From Stutzerimonas stutzeri (GTDB taxonomy: Bacteria; Pseudomonadota; Gammaproteobacteria; Pseudomonadales; Pseudomonadaceae), in assembly GCF_024448955.1 (NCBI RefSeq), contig NZ_JAMOIH010000018.1:1-64000 (forward strand): 64,000 bases of DNA, written 5' to 3'. The position numbers and the translations under genes are program-made. Shown here piece by piece: positions 1-8,795 of this stretch (its first letter is position 1; every line of letters begins with the position of its first letter). Under the pieces are notes generated by a model that saw nothing but the letters and a program-made list of their open reading frames with translations, ran no database searches and was not told where the DNA came from.

Positions 1-56
1 ACGGTCTGTAACTGCGGGCCTTTTCGTTGATGGTAGGGAGTCCCACCTGGGCGTGA

Positions 57-188
57 TCAGACCAGATCCGTTCCCTTGCGCTTGGCCTCGCGCATGTCGT
101 GTAGGAGGCCGGCGCAGAGCAGGCCGAGGACAAGGGTGGCCAGGGCGGGCCAGATGAGGACATAGGCGGTCAGAGCGATACTGGACAT
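57..188 (-). CDS. putative transporter small subunit (43 aa)
   Basis: A 43-residue protein that begins MSSIALTAYVLIWPAL and is mostly one hydrophobic segment (about residues 5-28), followed by a charged, probably cytoplasmic tail (MREAKRKGTDLV). From memory it matches the short proteins that Pseudomonas encodes right after certain sodium:solute symporters and that are named transporter small subunits. Its ATG at 188 lies inside the last 19 bases of the symporter gene, so the two are probably translationally coupled and act in the same inner-membrane complex. An upstream in-frame start would give 83 residues, but those extra residues are only the symporter's 3' end read in another frame. The family is inferred from size, shape and position; the function is unknown. 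Confidence 0.8.
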   Translation of the reverse strand: MSSIALTAYVLIWPALATLVLGLLCAGLLHDMREAKRKGTDLV

Positions 189-1843
189 GGGATGTTCTCC
201 TTCTCTTTGGTCTTGGGCTCGGGTTGTACGGTCTGGAAGGCGACGACCTTTTTGCTGATCTGGTCGAAATCGAAGCGTTGCTGGTTGCGCAGGCTGACCG
301 CCACGCAAACCACCATGCTGACCCCATAGGCGGTCAACGAGCTGAGCAAAACCGTGTAATCACGCAGGAAGCCCACGGCGAACGGCGCCAGCGCCAGCGT
401 TGCAAGTACGCCGAGCAGGATGCCGGCTCGGCGACCAAAGAAGCCGAAGGTCATGAGGCCGATCACCACGCCGCCGCCGACGGAGGCGCAGAGTTCGAAG
501 AACACCGCCAATACGCCGTCCAGCGGCACCAGTTCGAAGCGGCAGACAATGAACATGGCGAAGGCCGCGATCACCGCGCTGGTGAAGGCCTTGTTGGTAA
601 CACGATCCCAGAACAGGCTGGCGATCACCGGAAAGACGATGGAGCCCCAGAGCGCACCGACGAAGATCAGCATGGTGAGGATGTCGAGCTTGAGGCTGGC
701 GAAGGCGACGCCGACCATGGTCGCGACGATCATGGTCAGGCGTCCGACCCAGAGCATCACGGTCGGGTTGGGTTTGTTCTTGGCCAGCGTCTTGCCGTAA
801 ATGTCTGTCATGACGATAGACGACAGGGCGGAGAGGTCAGAGTCGGCTGTGGACGAGAGCGAGCCGATCACCATGATGAACAGCAGCCCGATCATGAACG
901 GTGGCAGGTAGTTGGAGGCCATCTGCGGGATCAGGTTGTTCAGATCACCGTCGATGGGCTCGATACCGGCCAGCAGCGCTAGCAGGCCGAGCATGCCGAG
1001 GCCGATGACAATGGCGCCGTAACCGACGGTCGCGGTGAGGAAGGTTGGCTTGATCAGGTCTTCGCGCACGGCGAATAGGCGCTGGGCGATGGTCTGATTG
1101 CCGATGGCATAGGCCAGCACCGCGACGAAGAAGGGTGCGCCCTGCTCGAGGATCGCCGTAGGCGAGTAGAAACTCGCTTGTTCCGGCGCCAGACGCGGCA
1201 TGCCTGCCTCGAACAGTTCCGGCCCGCCCAGTTGAAAGAAGATCATCGGAATGATGATGACCGCCGCGAGGATCATGGCCACCAGCTGGCCGAAGTCGGT
1301 CAGCACCGAAGAACGGAAGCCCGACCACAGCGTGTAGGACAGCACACCAAGGCCGGCGAACAGGACGCCATGCACGAAGCTCAGCGGCGAGAGCACTTCG
1401 ACCAGCGCGCCAGCGGCGGTGAAGTTGACCGTCAGGCTGATGCAGCTACCGAGGATGTTGGAGCCTGCAAGGATCATCTGGCTGGAGCGACCGTGGCGCG
1501 CCTGCATGATCTCGCCGAGGGTGTGGGCCTTAGGCGCCAGCTGCCGGAAGCGCTTGCCGAAGGGGTAGATGAACAGAATCATCAGCGCGCCCCAGAATCC
1601 GTAATGCAGCGCACCGGAGAGGCCGTACTTGTAACCCGCGCTTGCTGCGGCGTAGAACGAGGCGGCCCAGATCCAGGTGGCGGTCATGCTGGCGGCAGAC
1701 ATGCCGAAACCCACCGAGTTGTTGGAAACCATGTAGCTGTCTACGTTCTCTTCCTTCTGGCCGATGCGGGTCGACAGAAAAAACGTCAATCCATAGAAGC
1801 CCAGCAACAGAAGCAGAACGGTGGGTAGGGCGAGTTGGTACAC
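170..1843 (-). CDS. sodium:solute symporter family protein
   Basis: A 557-residue polytopic inner-membrane protein with about 13 hydrophobic segments. The N-terminus has the early SSS pattern (VDSYMVSNNSVGFGMSAASM, then a Trp/Ala-rich helix), and there is a GNQTIAQRLFAVRE loop near residue 257 and a SSTADSDLSALSS helix near residue 340, both characteristic of the family that co-transports Na+ with sugars, amino acids, urea or organic acids. The substrate cannot be told from the sequence. The start is GTG, preceded by AGGAG six bases upstream. The gene is followed with a 19-base overlap by the 43-residue partner. No metabolic neighbour indicates the substrate. Confidence 0.88.
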   Translation of the reverse strand: MYQLALPTVLLLLLGFYGLTFFLSTRIGQKEENVDSYMVSNNSVGFGMSAASMTATWIWAASFYAAASAGYKYGLSGALHYGFWGALMILFIYPFGKRFRQLAPKAHTLGEIMQARHGRSSQMILAGSNILGSCISLTVNFTAAGALVEVLSPLSFVHGVLFAGLGVLSYTLWSGFRSSVLTDFGQLVAMILAAVIIIPMIFFQLGGPELFEAGMPRLAPEQASFYSPTAILEQGAPFFVAVLAYAIGNQTIAQRLFAVREDLIKPTFLTATVGYGAIVIGLGMLGLLALLAGIEPIDGDLNNLIPQMASNYLPPFMIGLLFIMVIGSLSSTADSDLSALSSIVMTDIYGKTLAKNKPNPTVMLWVGRLTMIVATMVGVAFASLKLDILTMLIFVGALWGSIVFPVIASLFWDRVTNKAFTSAVIAAFAMFIVCRFELVPLDGVLAVFFELCASVGGGVVIGLMTFGFFGRRAGILLGVLATLALAPFAVGFLRDYTVLLSSLTAYGVSMVVCVAVSLRNQQRFDFDQISKKVVAFQTVQPEPKTKEKENIPCPVSL

Positions 1844-2566
1844 AACGTCTCCTTTTTATGAGCCTCAAGCATCGCTGGCACGACGCAGGGCCGTATTCAC
1901 GGCATGGCGTTATGGCACCCGAATCACTGCGCGAGGCAGGCATGATCGAACCGGTGTTCGAGGGGTGCGGACTGGAAGCTGACAGGAGGGAGACCGACAA
2001 GCGCGATCCGAAAGCGTCACAAGCGGCACGCACATGGGCGGCGATCGCTGTGATCCTGCAGCGGCGGTGCCGGGTGCGTTCCCGGCAGAATGAGGTTGCG
2101 TCTTTGCTGAACGGCGACGCAACGGCGCGCAGTCTACCATCATCAGGCGGTTAGCGGGGGCTTCGCTTCTATTCTTGCGATAAATGCAATAGGTGACGAC
2201 GAAAATAATTCGGCTTGCCGAACGCCTGAGCCGCCCGCTCAGAGAGCCGGAAAGAGATCGGTTTCGAGCGGATCGAGGCGGCAAAAGCGACTCGCCTGCT
2301 GACATCCGAACGAGTCATGACATGGCGCGCCGCGCCAATCCGGAGAGCAATGCCAAGGGGTCAGATGCGCCTTGCCAACAGCTGTGTCGCAATCGTCCCG
2401 CTCAGCCGAGGCGCCAAGTCCGCTGCCGAGCAGAGACAAAAATTAGCAGTGCGTCAGCCGTTCAGATAAGCGCTGAAAGCTCTGTAGGAGCGCACCATGC
2501 GCGTGAATCGCAGGCGCGGCCCGCTCCTACGAAGCCCTGCATCAGCACTAAGTGACAGGTGGTTAG
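1844..2566. other. 723-bp intergenic region
   Basis: This stretch separates the symporter start from the stop of the PA2817-like gene, both on the minus strand. It must hold the symporter promoter, but I could not assign -35/-10 elements. It contains the small palindrome TTCGGCTTGCCGAA (2209-2222) and a REP-like inverted repeat (2484-2530). Open frames on both strands have no recognisable domains and an arginine/serine-rich composition typical of chance frames. Confidence 0.6.
2484..2530. repeat. REP-like inverted repeat
   Basis: The arms GTAGGAGCG and CGCTCCTAC flank a GC-rich centre, giving a short stem-loop of the kind scattered between genes in Pseudomonas genomes. Only one copy is obvious in this window, so the dispersed nature is inferred from family resemblance. 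Confidence 0.55.
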
Positions 2567-2974
2567 TCAGTGCCGAGGACTTTCTTCCGGCAGGGTCAGC
2601 AGCTGCCTTTCCATGTTCCAGTCGAAGGGCTCTTCGTTTTGCTCGGCTTCGTAGCGGCGCTCTTCCAGTCGCTGGAAGATTTCGATCTCTTCGTCCGGCA
2701 TGAAGTGCAGGCAGTCACCGCCGAAGAACCACAGCAGATCCCGTGGGACCAGATGAGCGATCTGCGGATAGCGGTGGAAGACCTGACAAATCATGTCCTG
2801 ACCTATATGCCGCTCTTCCGGCACGTCTTTGAGATTCATGATCAGCTCGTCGAAGCGCTCGAGAAACAGCGCATGGCTTTCTTCCGATACCTGTCCGGTT
2901 TCACCCATGGCAAGCAGAATGCCACGCAGATGGGCCAGAAGAGCCAGGTTGTGATCGTGATAAGCGTTGGCCAT
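2567..2974 (-). CDS. PA2817 family protein
   Basis: A 135-residue acidic soluble protein (MANAYHDHNLALLAHLRGIL...), with no signal peptide or membrane segment. It contains a HLVPRDLLWFFGGDCLHFM stretch and a C-terminal charged helix (RLEERRYEAEQNEEP). From memory it matches the conserved hypothetical PA2817 of P. aeruginosa, which lies close to the fadE-like PA2815; here too it sits just downstream of fadE on the same strand, 168 bases away. No enzymatic motif is visible and its role is unknown. Confidence 0.75.
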   Translation of the reverse strand: MANAYHDHNLALLAHLRGILLAMGETGQVSEESHALFLERFDELIMNLKDVPEERHIGQDMICQVFHRYPQIAHLVPRDLLWFFGGDCLHFMPDEEIEIFQRLEERRYEAEQNEEPFDWNMERQLLTLPEESPRH

Positions 2975-3142
2975 TGGTTCACCTGTGTCGGATTGGGCGC
3001 GCGATTATAGGGCGGCGCGCAGTCATTGGGTCGTATCCAGTGGACTCATGACCCAAGCATGGGTTCGATTGAACCGCCAGAGGGCTAGATAGACGGCTCG
3101 CCTCGGCGTGAAGCGTTTGCGTTGCCGAGGCGGGCCGAGCTG

Positions 3143-5590
3143 CTATCGAATTCGTCCTGGCTCCAATGCAAGCGCCTCTTTGCTGAAGTCGTCCACCTCG
3201 ATGACTTTACGTCTGGCGGCTTCGGCGCTGCGCAGTTGTGCCGCTTCGCCCTCGTCGAGCACGCCCGCTGCCACAGCCGCAGTGATGGGGTCTTGCGCCG
3301 CGGTCGGTTTGAACTCTCCATGCTTGAGCGCTTTATGCAGCTTCTTCTGCAGCGGCTGAGCAGCGGCCAGCGTGTCGAACGCATCGCGCAGCGCGCCAAA
3401 GGCTTCCTCGCTGCCGAGCGGGCGATAAACGCCATCAAGAATCTGCTCCAGCGCCGCGTCGCCTTCCGGCCGTCCGAGGATGGCGGCGACTTCCGCGTCG
3501 AGTTCATCTGACGGCCCCCGGTGACGCGCGCCGAAGGGGAACACCAGCACCTGCAGCACGCCGCCAAGGAGCCGGTTGGGGAAGTTGGCCAGTGTGCCGG
3601 CCAACGCTTGCTCGGCTTTGCATAGGCAATCCTCCAAAGCCCAGCGCAGCAGCGGCGCCTGCTCCACGGGATGACCCAGGTCGTGGTAGCGCTTGAGTGC
3701 GGCGGACGCCAGATACAGATGGCTGAGCACATCGCCGAGCCGGGCCGACAGGCGTTCGCGGCGCTTCAATTCACCACCAAGCAGCATCATGGACACATCG
3801 GCGAGCATGGCGAATGCCGCTGCGATGCGGTTCAGTGCGCGGAAATAGGGGCGGGTGAGGTCATTGCCGGGGGCGCTGCCGAGCAGGCCGAAGGTCAGCC
3901 CGAGCACCAGCGTGCTGGCGGTGTTGCTAACAGCGAAGCCGATGTGCTGCATTAGCAGTTTGTCGAACTTCTTCACCGCGGCATCGCGGTCCGGCTCATG
4001 GACCAGTTCCATCTCGCGCAAAACGAACGGATGGCAGCGAATCGCGCCCTGGCCGAAGATCATCAGGTTGCGCGACAGGATGTTCGCGCCTTCGACGGTG
4101 ATGGATATCGGCGCCGACAACCACAGGCGACCGAGGTAATTGTTCGGACCCATGATGATGCCTTTGCCACCGTGAATATCCATGGCGTCGGTGACGCATT
4201 CGCGGCCGCGTTCGGTCAGGTGATATTTGAGGATGGCCGAAAGCACCGAGGGTTTTTCGCCCAGATCTACTGCATTGGCCGTCAGGATTCGCGCGCTGTC
4301 CATCAGCCAGGCGTTGCCACCGATGCGGGCGAGGGGCTCTTGGATGCCTTCGAAAGCGGCCAGCGGCACGTTGAATTGCTCACGAATCTGCGCGTAACGG
4401 CCGCTGACATAGCTGCATGCCTTGGCGGCACTGACGCCGGTGGCCGGTAGCGAGATGGAACGACCGACGGATAGGCAGTTCATCAGCATCATCCAGCCTT
4501 TGCCGATCATGTCGCGCCCGCCGATGATGGCTTCCAGCGGGACGAATACTTCCTTGCCCCAGTTCGGCCCGTTCATGAACGCGGCGCCTAGCGGCAGGTG
4601 GCGACGACCGATCTCGACGCCGGCGGTGTCGGTGGGAATCAAGGCCAGGCTGATACCGAGTTCTTCCTCGTCACCCAGCAGGTGATCGGGATCGTAGGTC
4701 TTGAAGGCGACACCCAGCAGCGTCGCGACCGGGCCGAGGGTGATATAGCGTTTCTCCCAATTCAGGCGCAGACCGATGACCTCTTCGCCTTGCCATTGGC
4801 CCTTGCAGATCACGCCGCTGTCGTTCATCGCACCGGCGTCGGAGCCGGCGTAGGGGCCGGTCAGGGCGAAGCAGGGGATATCCGTACCGTTGGCCAGGCG
4901 CGGCAGGTAATGGTTACGTTGTTCGTCGGTGCCGTAGTGCATCAGCAGTTCGGCCGGCCCGAGCGAGTTGGGCACCATGACAGTGCTGGCGAGGTCGCCG
5001 CTGCGAGTGGCCAGCTTCATCACGATCTGCGAGTGCGCATAGGCCGAGAAGCCTTTGCCGCCGTATTCCTTGGGAATGATCAGGGCGAAGAAGCCTTCGG
5101 CCTTGATGTAGTCCCACGCCTCTTGCGGTAGATCCAGACGCTGGCCGACATCCCAGTCGTTGACCATAGCGCAGAGCGTTTCGGTGGGGCCATCGACGAA
5201 AGCCTGTTCTTCGTCGGTGAGCGTAGCTTTGGGATAGCCGAGCAGGGTGTCCCAATTCGGCCGTCCGCTGAACAGCTCGCCATCCCACCAGACGCTGCCG
5301 GCGTCTATGGCATCGCGTTCGGTGTCGGAGATGGGTGGCAGGACTTTCTTGAACCAGTCGAACATCGGCCCGCTGAAATGCTTGATGCGCAAATCCTCGA
5401 CCAGCAGGAAGACGGCAACGCCAACGAGCAGAAGCCAGAGGATGACCATCAACCAGGCCGGCGTTTCATCGGCGACTCCCATGAACACCAGGTACGTGGC
5501 CACGATGGCCAGCGCGGGCACGGGCGAAACCCGTAGATGGGCGATCACGGCGATGCCGAGCAGTAACACGAGCAGCCAGAGCAGGGTCAT
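3143..5590 (-). CDS. fadE: acyl-CoA dehydrogenase FadE
   Basis: An 815-residue protein, almost exactly the length of E. coli FadE (814). It catalyses the first step of fatty-acid beta-oxidation, FAD-dependent formation of trans-2-enoyl-CoA. Two hydrophobic segments lie in residues 1-65, as in this inner-membrane-associated type. The dehydrogenase core follows (about 80-480), with FALTGPYAGSDAGAM as the FAD/substrate-binding signature and DAMDIHGGKGIIMGPNNYLGR near the C-terminal part of the core. The C-terminal 300 residues match the FadE-specific extension (DUF1974). ATG 5590 has a good AAAGGA ribosome-binding site. Several long frames on other strands or frames are shadows of this gene. The gene lies upstream of the PA2817-like gene and shows no damage. 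Confidence 0.95.
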   Translation of the reverse strand: MTLLWLLVLLLGIAVIAHLRVSPVPALAIVATYLVFMGVADETPAWLMVILWLLLVGVAVFLLVEDLRIKHFSGPMFDWFKKVLPPISDTERDAIDAGSVWWDGELFSGRPNWDTLLGYPKATLTDEEQAFVDGPTETLCAMVNDWDVGQRLDLPQEAWDYIKAEGFFALIIPKEYGGKGFSAYAHSQIVMKLATRSGDLASTVMVPNSLGPAELLMHYGTDEQRNHYLPRLANGTDIPCFALTGPYAGSDAGAMNDSGVICKGQWQGEEVIGLRLNWEKRYITLGPVATLLGVAFKTYDPDHLLGDEEELGISLALIPTDTAGVEIGRRHLPLGAAFMNGPNWGKEVFVPLEAIIGGRDMIGKGWMMLMNCLSVGRSISLPATGVSAAKACSYVSGRYAQIREQFNVPLAAFEGIQEPLARIGGNAWLMDSARILTANAVDLGEKPSVLSAILKYHLTERGRECVTDAMDIHGGKGIIMGPNNYLGRLWLSAPISITVEGANILSRNLMIFGQGAIRCHPFVLREMELVHEPDRDAAVKKFDKLLMQHIGFAVSNTASTLVLGLTFGLLGSAPGNDLTRPYFRALNRIAAAFAMLADVSMMLLGGELKRRERLSARLGDVLSHLYLASAALKRYHDLGHPVEQAPLLRWALEDCLCKAEQALAGTLANFPNRLLGGVLQVLVFPFGARHRGPSDELDAEVAAILGRPEGDAALEQILDGVYRPLGSEEAFGALRDAFDTLAAAQPLQKKLHKALKHGEFKPTAAQDPITAAVAAGVLDEGEAAQLRSAEAARRKVIEVDDFSKEALALEPGRIR

Positions 5591-5783
5591 GAGGTTTCCT
5601 TTGTTGGGCGAAGGGCGGCCTACTTGAGCATAGGCGTTGGACGCGAATCGATCAGCGAACGCTTGATGCGTTTGGTTTCAAGTAGTGACCGGACCGGGCA
5701 AGGTGAGTTCTGGAATGACTATCACTAGGTGCGGCGTGGGAACGATCCTTCCTGACGCGTTCATCTCTCCGGTTAGGGGCTGT

Positions 5784-5843
5784 CTGTAGGGTCGAATTTA
5801 TTCGGCCGCAGGTTGCGATGGCCGAACAAGTTCGGCCCTACAG
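5784..5843. repeat. 24-bp inverted repeat (dispersed intergenic type)
   Basis: Two 24-base arms, 5784-5807 and 5820-5843, are inverted copies with a 12-base loop and three mismatches. The core reads TTCGGCC, and each arm also contains its own small palindrome (CGAATTTATTCG; GCCGAACAAGTTCGGC). This is a nested cruciform-capable structure like the short dispersed repeats seen between genes in the P. stutzeri group. Confidence 0.65.
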
Positions 5844-5917
5844 CTCCGATCCGAAAGAGTAGGCCCCCGTCGCGACCGTGGCGAAACGGAACAGGCCTTA
5901 GGCTGCGGCAGAGCCAG

Positions 5918-6003
5918 AAGCTTCGCGCCGAGGGGCCCTTCCACAACGCAAAGCCGCGCATCGTATCGGTTCTTTGTGGAAGGCCCGCCTCGGGGCGAAG
6001 CTT
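5918..6003. repeat. ~30-bp inverted repeat
   Basis: The arm at 5918-5946 (beginning AAGCTTCGCGCCGAGG, ending TTCCACAA) is repeated in inverted orientation at 5974-6003 with a few mismatches. The loop is 27 bases. It is probably another dispersed intergenic repeat of the genus, unrelated in sequence to the one at 5784-5843. Confidence 0.65.
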
Positions 6004-6092
6004 TGGTGCGGCTGCGGTCAGGCGGCGCGGTTGCAATTGCCTCACCGCGCCCTTATCTAGTCTGAATCTCTCTGCTTTGCGTGCATGTTCAT

Positions 6093-7025
6093 ATGAGTAC
6101 CGCTCTGTCCATTCGGCAGTTGACCAAGGTTTACGGAAACGGCTTCGAGGCCCTCAAAGGGATCGATCTGGATGTGGCCGAAGGCGACTTCTTCGCGTTG
6201 CTGGGCCCCAACGGCGCTGGCAAATCCACCACCATCGGCATCCTCTCCACGCTGGTGAACAAGACAGGCGGCACGGTCAATGTGTTCGGCCATGATCTGG
6301 ATCGCGATCCCGCCAGGCTCAAGCGTTGCCTGGGTGTGGTGCCTCAGGAGTTCAACTTCAACCAGTTCGAGAAGGCCTTCGATATTCTCGTCACGCAAGC
6401 CGGGTACTACGGCATCCCGGCCAAGGTGGCCAAGGAGCGCGCCGAGCAGTACCTGAACCAATTGGGCTTGTGGGACAAGCGCGACGTGTCCTCGCGAATG
6501 CTGTCCGGCGGCATGAAGCGGCGCCTGATGATTGCCCGCGCGCTCATCCATCGCCCGCGCCTGCTGATTCTCGACGAGCCCACCGCAGGCGTGGACATCG
6601 AGCTGCGCCGCTCGATGTGGTCGTTTCTCACCGAGCTCAACCGTGAAGGCATCACCATCATCCTCACTACGCACTATCTGGAAGAGGCTGAGCAGCTGTG
6701 CCGCAACATCGGCATCATCGACCACGGGCAGATCGTAAAGAACACCAGCATGCGCGAACTGCTCAAGCAGTTGCATGTTGAAACCTTCCTGCTCGATCTG
6801 AAGGAATCGCAGCTGGTGCCGCCAGAGCTGGGCAACTACCCGGCGAGGCTGGTCGATCACCACACGCTCGAGGTGCAGGTGGAAAAGAGCCAGGGAATAA
6901 CTGACCTGTTTCGCTTGCTGGCGGCGCAGGGCATTGAGGTGCTGAGCCTGCGTAACAAGACCAATCGACTGGAGGAGCTGTTCGTTTCGATGGTGGAGAA
7001 CAATCTGCCCAAGGTGGCCAAATGA
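6093..7025 (+). CDS. ABC-2 type exporter, ATP-binding subunit
   Basis: A 310-residue ATPase of a two-gene ABC exporter. Walker A GPNGAGKS lies at residues 38-45, the LSGGMKRRL signature near 135, Walker B LLILDEPTAG near 155 and the switch histidine in TTHY. The C-terminal 80 residues are the usual accessory domain of DrrA/NodI-like subunits. I chose ATG 6093 (MSTALSIRQL) over the in-frame GTG at 6081; neither has a strong ribosome-binding site. The stop overlaps the permease start in an ATGA-type arrangement (7022-7025), so the two subunits are coupled. It corresponds from memory to PA2812. The substrate is unknown. Confidence 0.92.
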   Translation: MSTALSIRQLTKVYGNGFEALKGIDLDVAEGDFFALLGPNGAGKSTTIGILSTLVNKTGGTVNVFGHDLDRDPARLKRCLGVVPQEFNFNQFEKAFDILVTQAGYYGIPAKVAKERAEQYLNQLGLWDKRDVSSRMLSGGMKRRLMIARALIHRPRLLILDEPTAGVDIELRRSMWSFLTELNREGITIILTTHYLEEAEQLCRNIGIIDHGQIVKNTSMRELLKQLHVETFLLDLKESQLVPPELGNYPARLVDHHTLEVQVEKSQGITDLFRLLAAQGIEVLSLRNKTNRLEELFVSMVENNLPKVAK

Positions 7026-7801
7026 ACGCGGAATTCCGGCCCAATCTGGTTGCGCTGCAAACCATCGTTCATCGCGAGATCCGCCGCTACACGCGCATCT
7101 GGCCGCAAACCCTGCTACCGCCGGCGATCACCATGGTGCTGTACTTCGTCATCTTCGGGAATCTGATCGGCGCGCGAATCGGCGAGATGGGCGGCTTCAG
7201 CTACATGGAGTACATCGTGCCGGGCCTGATCATGATGTCCGTAATCACCAACTCCTACAGCAACGTGGTCTCGAGCTTTTTCAGCAGCAAGTTTCAGCGT
7301 TCTATCGAAGAGCTGCTGGTCTCGCCGGTTTCACCACACGTGATTCTCATCGGTTTCGCGCTGGGCGGCATCACGCGGGGCCTGGCCGTTGCGCTGATCG
7401 TTACCGTGCTGTCGATGTTCTTTACCGACCTGCAGGTTCATCATCTGGGCGTCACGCTGCTGGTCATCACCCTGACCTCGACGATCTTTGCGCTGGGCGG
7501 CTTCATCAATGCGGTGTTTGCGCGAAATTTCGACGATATCTCGATCATTCCGACCTTCGTGCTGACGCCGCTGACCTACCTGGGTGGCGTGTTCTATTCG
7601 ATCACCTTGCTGTCGCCGTTCTGGCAGACGTTGTCGCTGGCCAACCCCATCCTGCACATGGTCAATGCGTTCCGTTACGGCATCCTTGGGGTTTCTGATA
7701 TCCAAATCGGCGTTGCCATCAGCTTCATGGCGGTGGCGGCCGTGCTGATGTATCTGTGGTGCATCCGCCTGCTCAAAAGCGGCCGCGGAATGCGCCAGTG
7801 A
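7022..7801 (+). CDS. ABC-2 type exporter, permease subunit
   Basis: A 259-residue inner-membrane protein with six hydrophobic segments and the conserved ABC-2 features: an amphipathic N-terminus, then a YMEYIVPGLIMMSVITNSYSNV segment (quoted here only as its YIVPGLIM core), a SPVSPHVILIG loop and PLTYLGGVFYS before the last helices. It partners the ATPase whose stop codon overlaps its ATG. It corresponds from memory to PA2811. Drug or polysaccharide export are the usual roles of the family, but nothing here decides between them. Confidence 0.92.
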   Translation: MNAEFRPNLVALQTIVHREIRRYTRIWPQTLLPPAITMVLYFVIFGNLIGARIGEMGGFSYMEYIVPGLIMMSVITNSYSNVVSSFFSSKFQRSIEELLVSPVSPHVILIGFALGGITRGLAVALIVTVLSMFFTDLQVHHLGVTLLVITLTSTIFALGGFINAVFARNFDDISIIPTFVLTPLTYLGGVFYSITLLSPFWQTLSLANPILHMVNAFRYGILGVSDIQIGVAISFMAVAAVLMYLWCIRLLKSGRGMRQ

Positions 7802-7858
7802 GACGTTGAGCGCGAGCCATGCGGAAGGACGGCAAGGCAATTTCGCGATGATAAACAC

Positions 7859-7905
7859 GGCGGGAACCGATACACTTGCGGTCATTTTTCGTACAGGTTC
7901 CCGCC
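7859..7905 (+). promoter_or_regulatory. perfect 10-bp inverted repeat abutting the queF start codon
   Basis: GGCGGGAACC (7859-7868) and GGTTCCCGCC (7896-7905) are exact inverted copies with a 27-base loop, and the right arm ends directly before the ATG at 7906. If both arms are transcribed, the hairpin would cover the region where ribosomes bind, and there is no clear Shine-Dalgarno sequence otherwise. A TACACT (7871-7876) inside the loop could instead be a -10 box, which would leave the left arm out of the mRNA. In that case the repeat may be a protein operator. Confidence 0.45.
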
Positions 7906-8736
7906 ATGCAACACCCCGCCGAACTCTCGCCGCTGGGTAAAACCAGCGCCTATGTCGCGACCTACAGTCCCGAGCAATTGTTTCCGATCCCGCGCGCGCC
8001 GAAGTGGGCCGAGCTGGGGCTGACGGTCGACACCCTGCCTTATCGAGGCGTGGACATCTGGAACTGCTACGAGCTGTCCTGGCTGCTGCCGTCCGGCAAG
8101 CCGGTGGTGGCCATCGGCGAGTTCAGCATCCCGGCGGATTCGCCGAACATCATCGAATCCAAGTCGTTCAAGCTCTATTTGAATTCGCTGAACCAGTCGG
8201 TCTTTGAAAGCCGCGAAGCGCTGGTTGAGGTCATGGTCAGAGATTTGTCGGCCGCAGCGGGCAAGCCGGTCGGTGTCCGTCTAAGGACGCTGGACGAAGT
8301 TGCTCAGGATGGGATTGCACCACTGGCGGGACGCTGCATTGATGAGCTGGATATAACCATCGAGACCTACGACTCCCCGCGTGCCGATCTGCTGAGCAGT
8401 GATCCGAGCCGCCAGGTCGAAGAATGCGTCTATAGCCATTTGCTCAAGTCCAACTGCCCCGTTACCGGCCAGCCGGACTGGGGCACGGTGGTGATTGAGT
8501 ACCGTGGTGTTGCGCTGGATCACGGCAGTTTGCTCACCTATCTGGTGAGCTTCCGTCAGCACGCCGACTTCCACGAACAGTGCGTTGAGCGCATCTTCCT
8601 CGACTTGCAGCGGCTGCTGAAGCCGGAGTGGCTGACAGTATATGCGCGGTATGTGCGTCGTGGCGGGCTGGATATCAATCCGTACCGCAGTACCGAGGCC
8701 GTCACCGTAAACAACGGGCGTCTCGTCAGACAGTGA
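7906..8736 (+). CDS. queF: NADPH-dependent 7-cyano-7-deazaguanine reductase QueF
   Basis: A 276-residue cytosolic enzyme that reduces preQ0 to preQ1 in queuosine biosynthesis. The length and two-half layout match the long, bimodular gammaproteobacterial QueF (T-fold N- and C-halves). Substrate-binding [11 protein letters not shown] is near residue 85, the catalytic cysteine is C184 in [12 protein letters not shown], and the NADPH-side motif [16 protein letters not shown] lies further on. I chose ATG 7906 because the family begins [12 protein letters not shown]; the ten residues upstream are not family-like. A striking inverted repeat ends at the start codon. Confidence 0.96.
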   Translation: MQHPAELSPLGKTSAYVATYSPEQLFPIPRAPKWAELGLTVDTLPYRGVDIWNCYELSWLLPSGKPVVAIGEFSIPADSPNIIESKSFKLYLNSLNQSVFESREALVEVMVRDLSAAAGKPVGVRLRTLDEVAQDGIAPLAGRCIDELDITIETYDSPRADLLSSDPSRQVEECVYSHLLKSNCPVTGQPDWGTVVIEYRGVALDHGSLLTYLVSFRQHADFHEQCVERIFLDLQRLLKPEWLTVYARYVRRGGLDINPYRSTEAVTVNNGRLVRQ

Positions 8737-8741
8737 GTGCA

Positions 8742-8779
8742 GCGGCAGGCCGGAGGCGTTTCGTTCAGCCTCCAGCCGC
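8742..8779 (+). terminator. probable terminator after queF
   Basis: GCGGC and GGAGGC pair with GCCTCC and GCCGC to form a stem broken by a few bases, followed by TTTGTC. It lies six bases after the queF stop and between convergent genes, where a terminator is expected. The T-run is short. Confidence 0.45.
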
Positions 8780-8795
8780 TTTGTCGGCTTCCTGC

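Larger units (their letters stand above)
5591..6092. other. 502-bp divergent intergenic region
   Basis: It lies between divergently transcribed fadE and the ABC transporter operon and must carry both promoters. It also contains two different large inverted repeats (5784-5843 and 5918-6003), described separately. I saw no gene in it. Confidence 0.6.

Noticed and set aside
224..982. Long plus-strand open frame antisense to the symporter
   Set aside because: It is a shadow of the symporter gene: composition is rich in Glu, His and Arg with no domain, and no ribosome-binding site or neighbour supports it.
2193..2555. 120-codon plus-strand frame in the intergenic region
   Set aside because: Arg/Ser/Ala-rich, includes the REP-like repeat and has no recognisable start signal.
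7802..7905. preQ1 riboswitch ahead of queF
   Set aside because: No preQ1-type aptamer pattern was seen; only a simple perfect inverted repeat is present.
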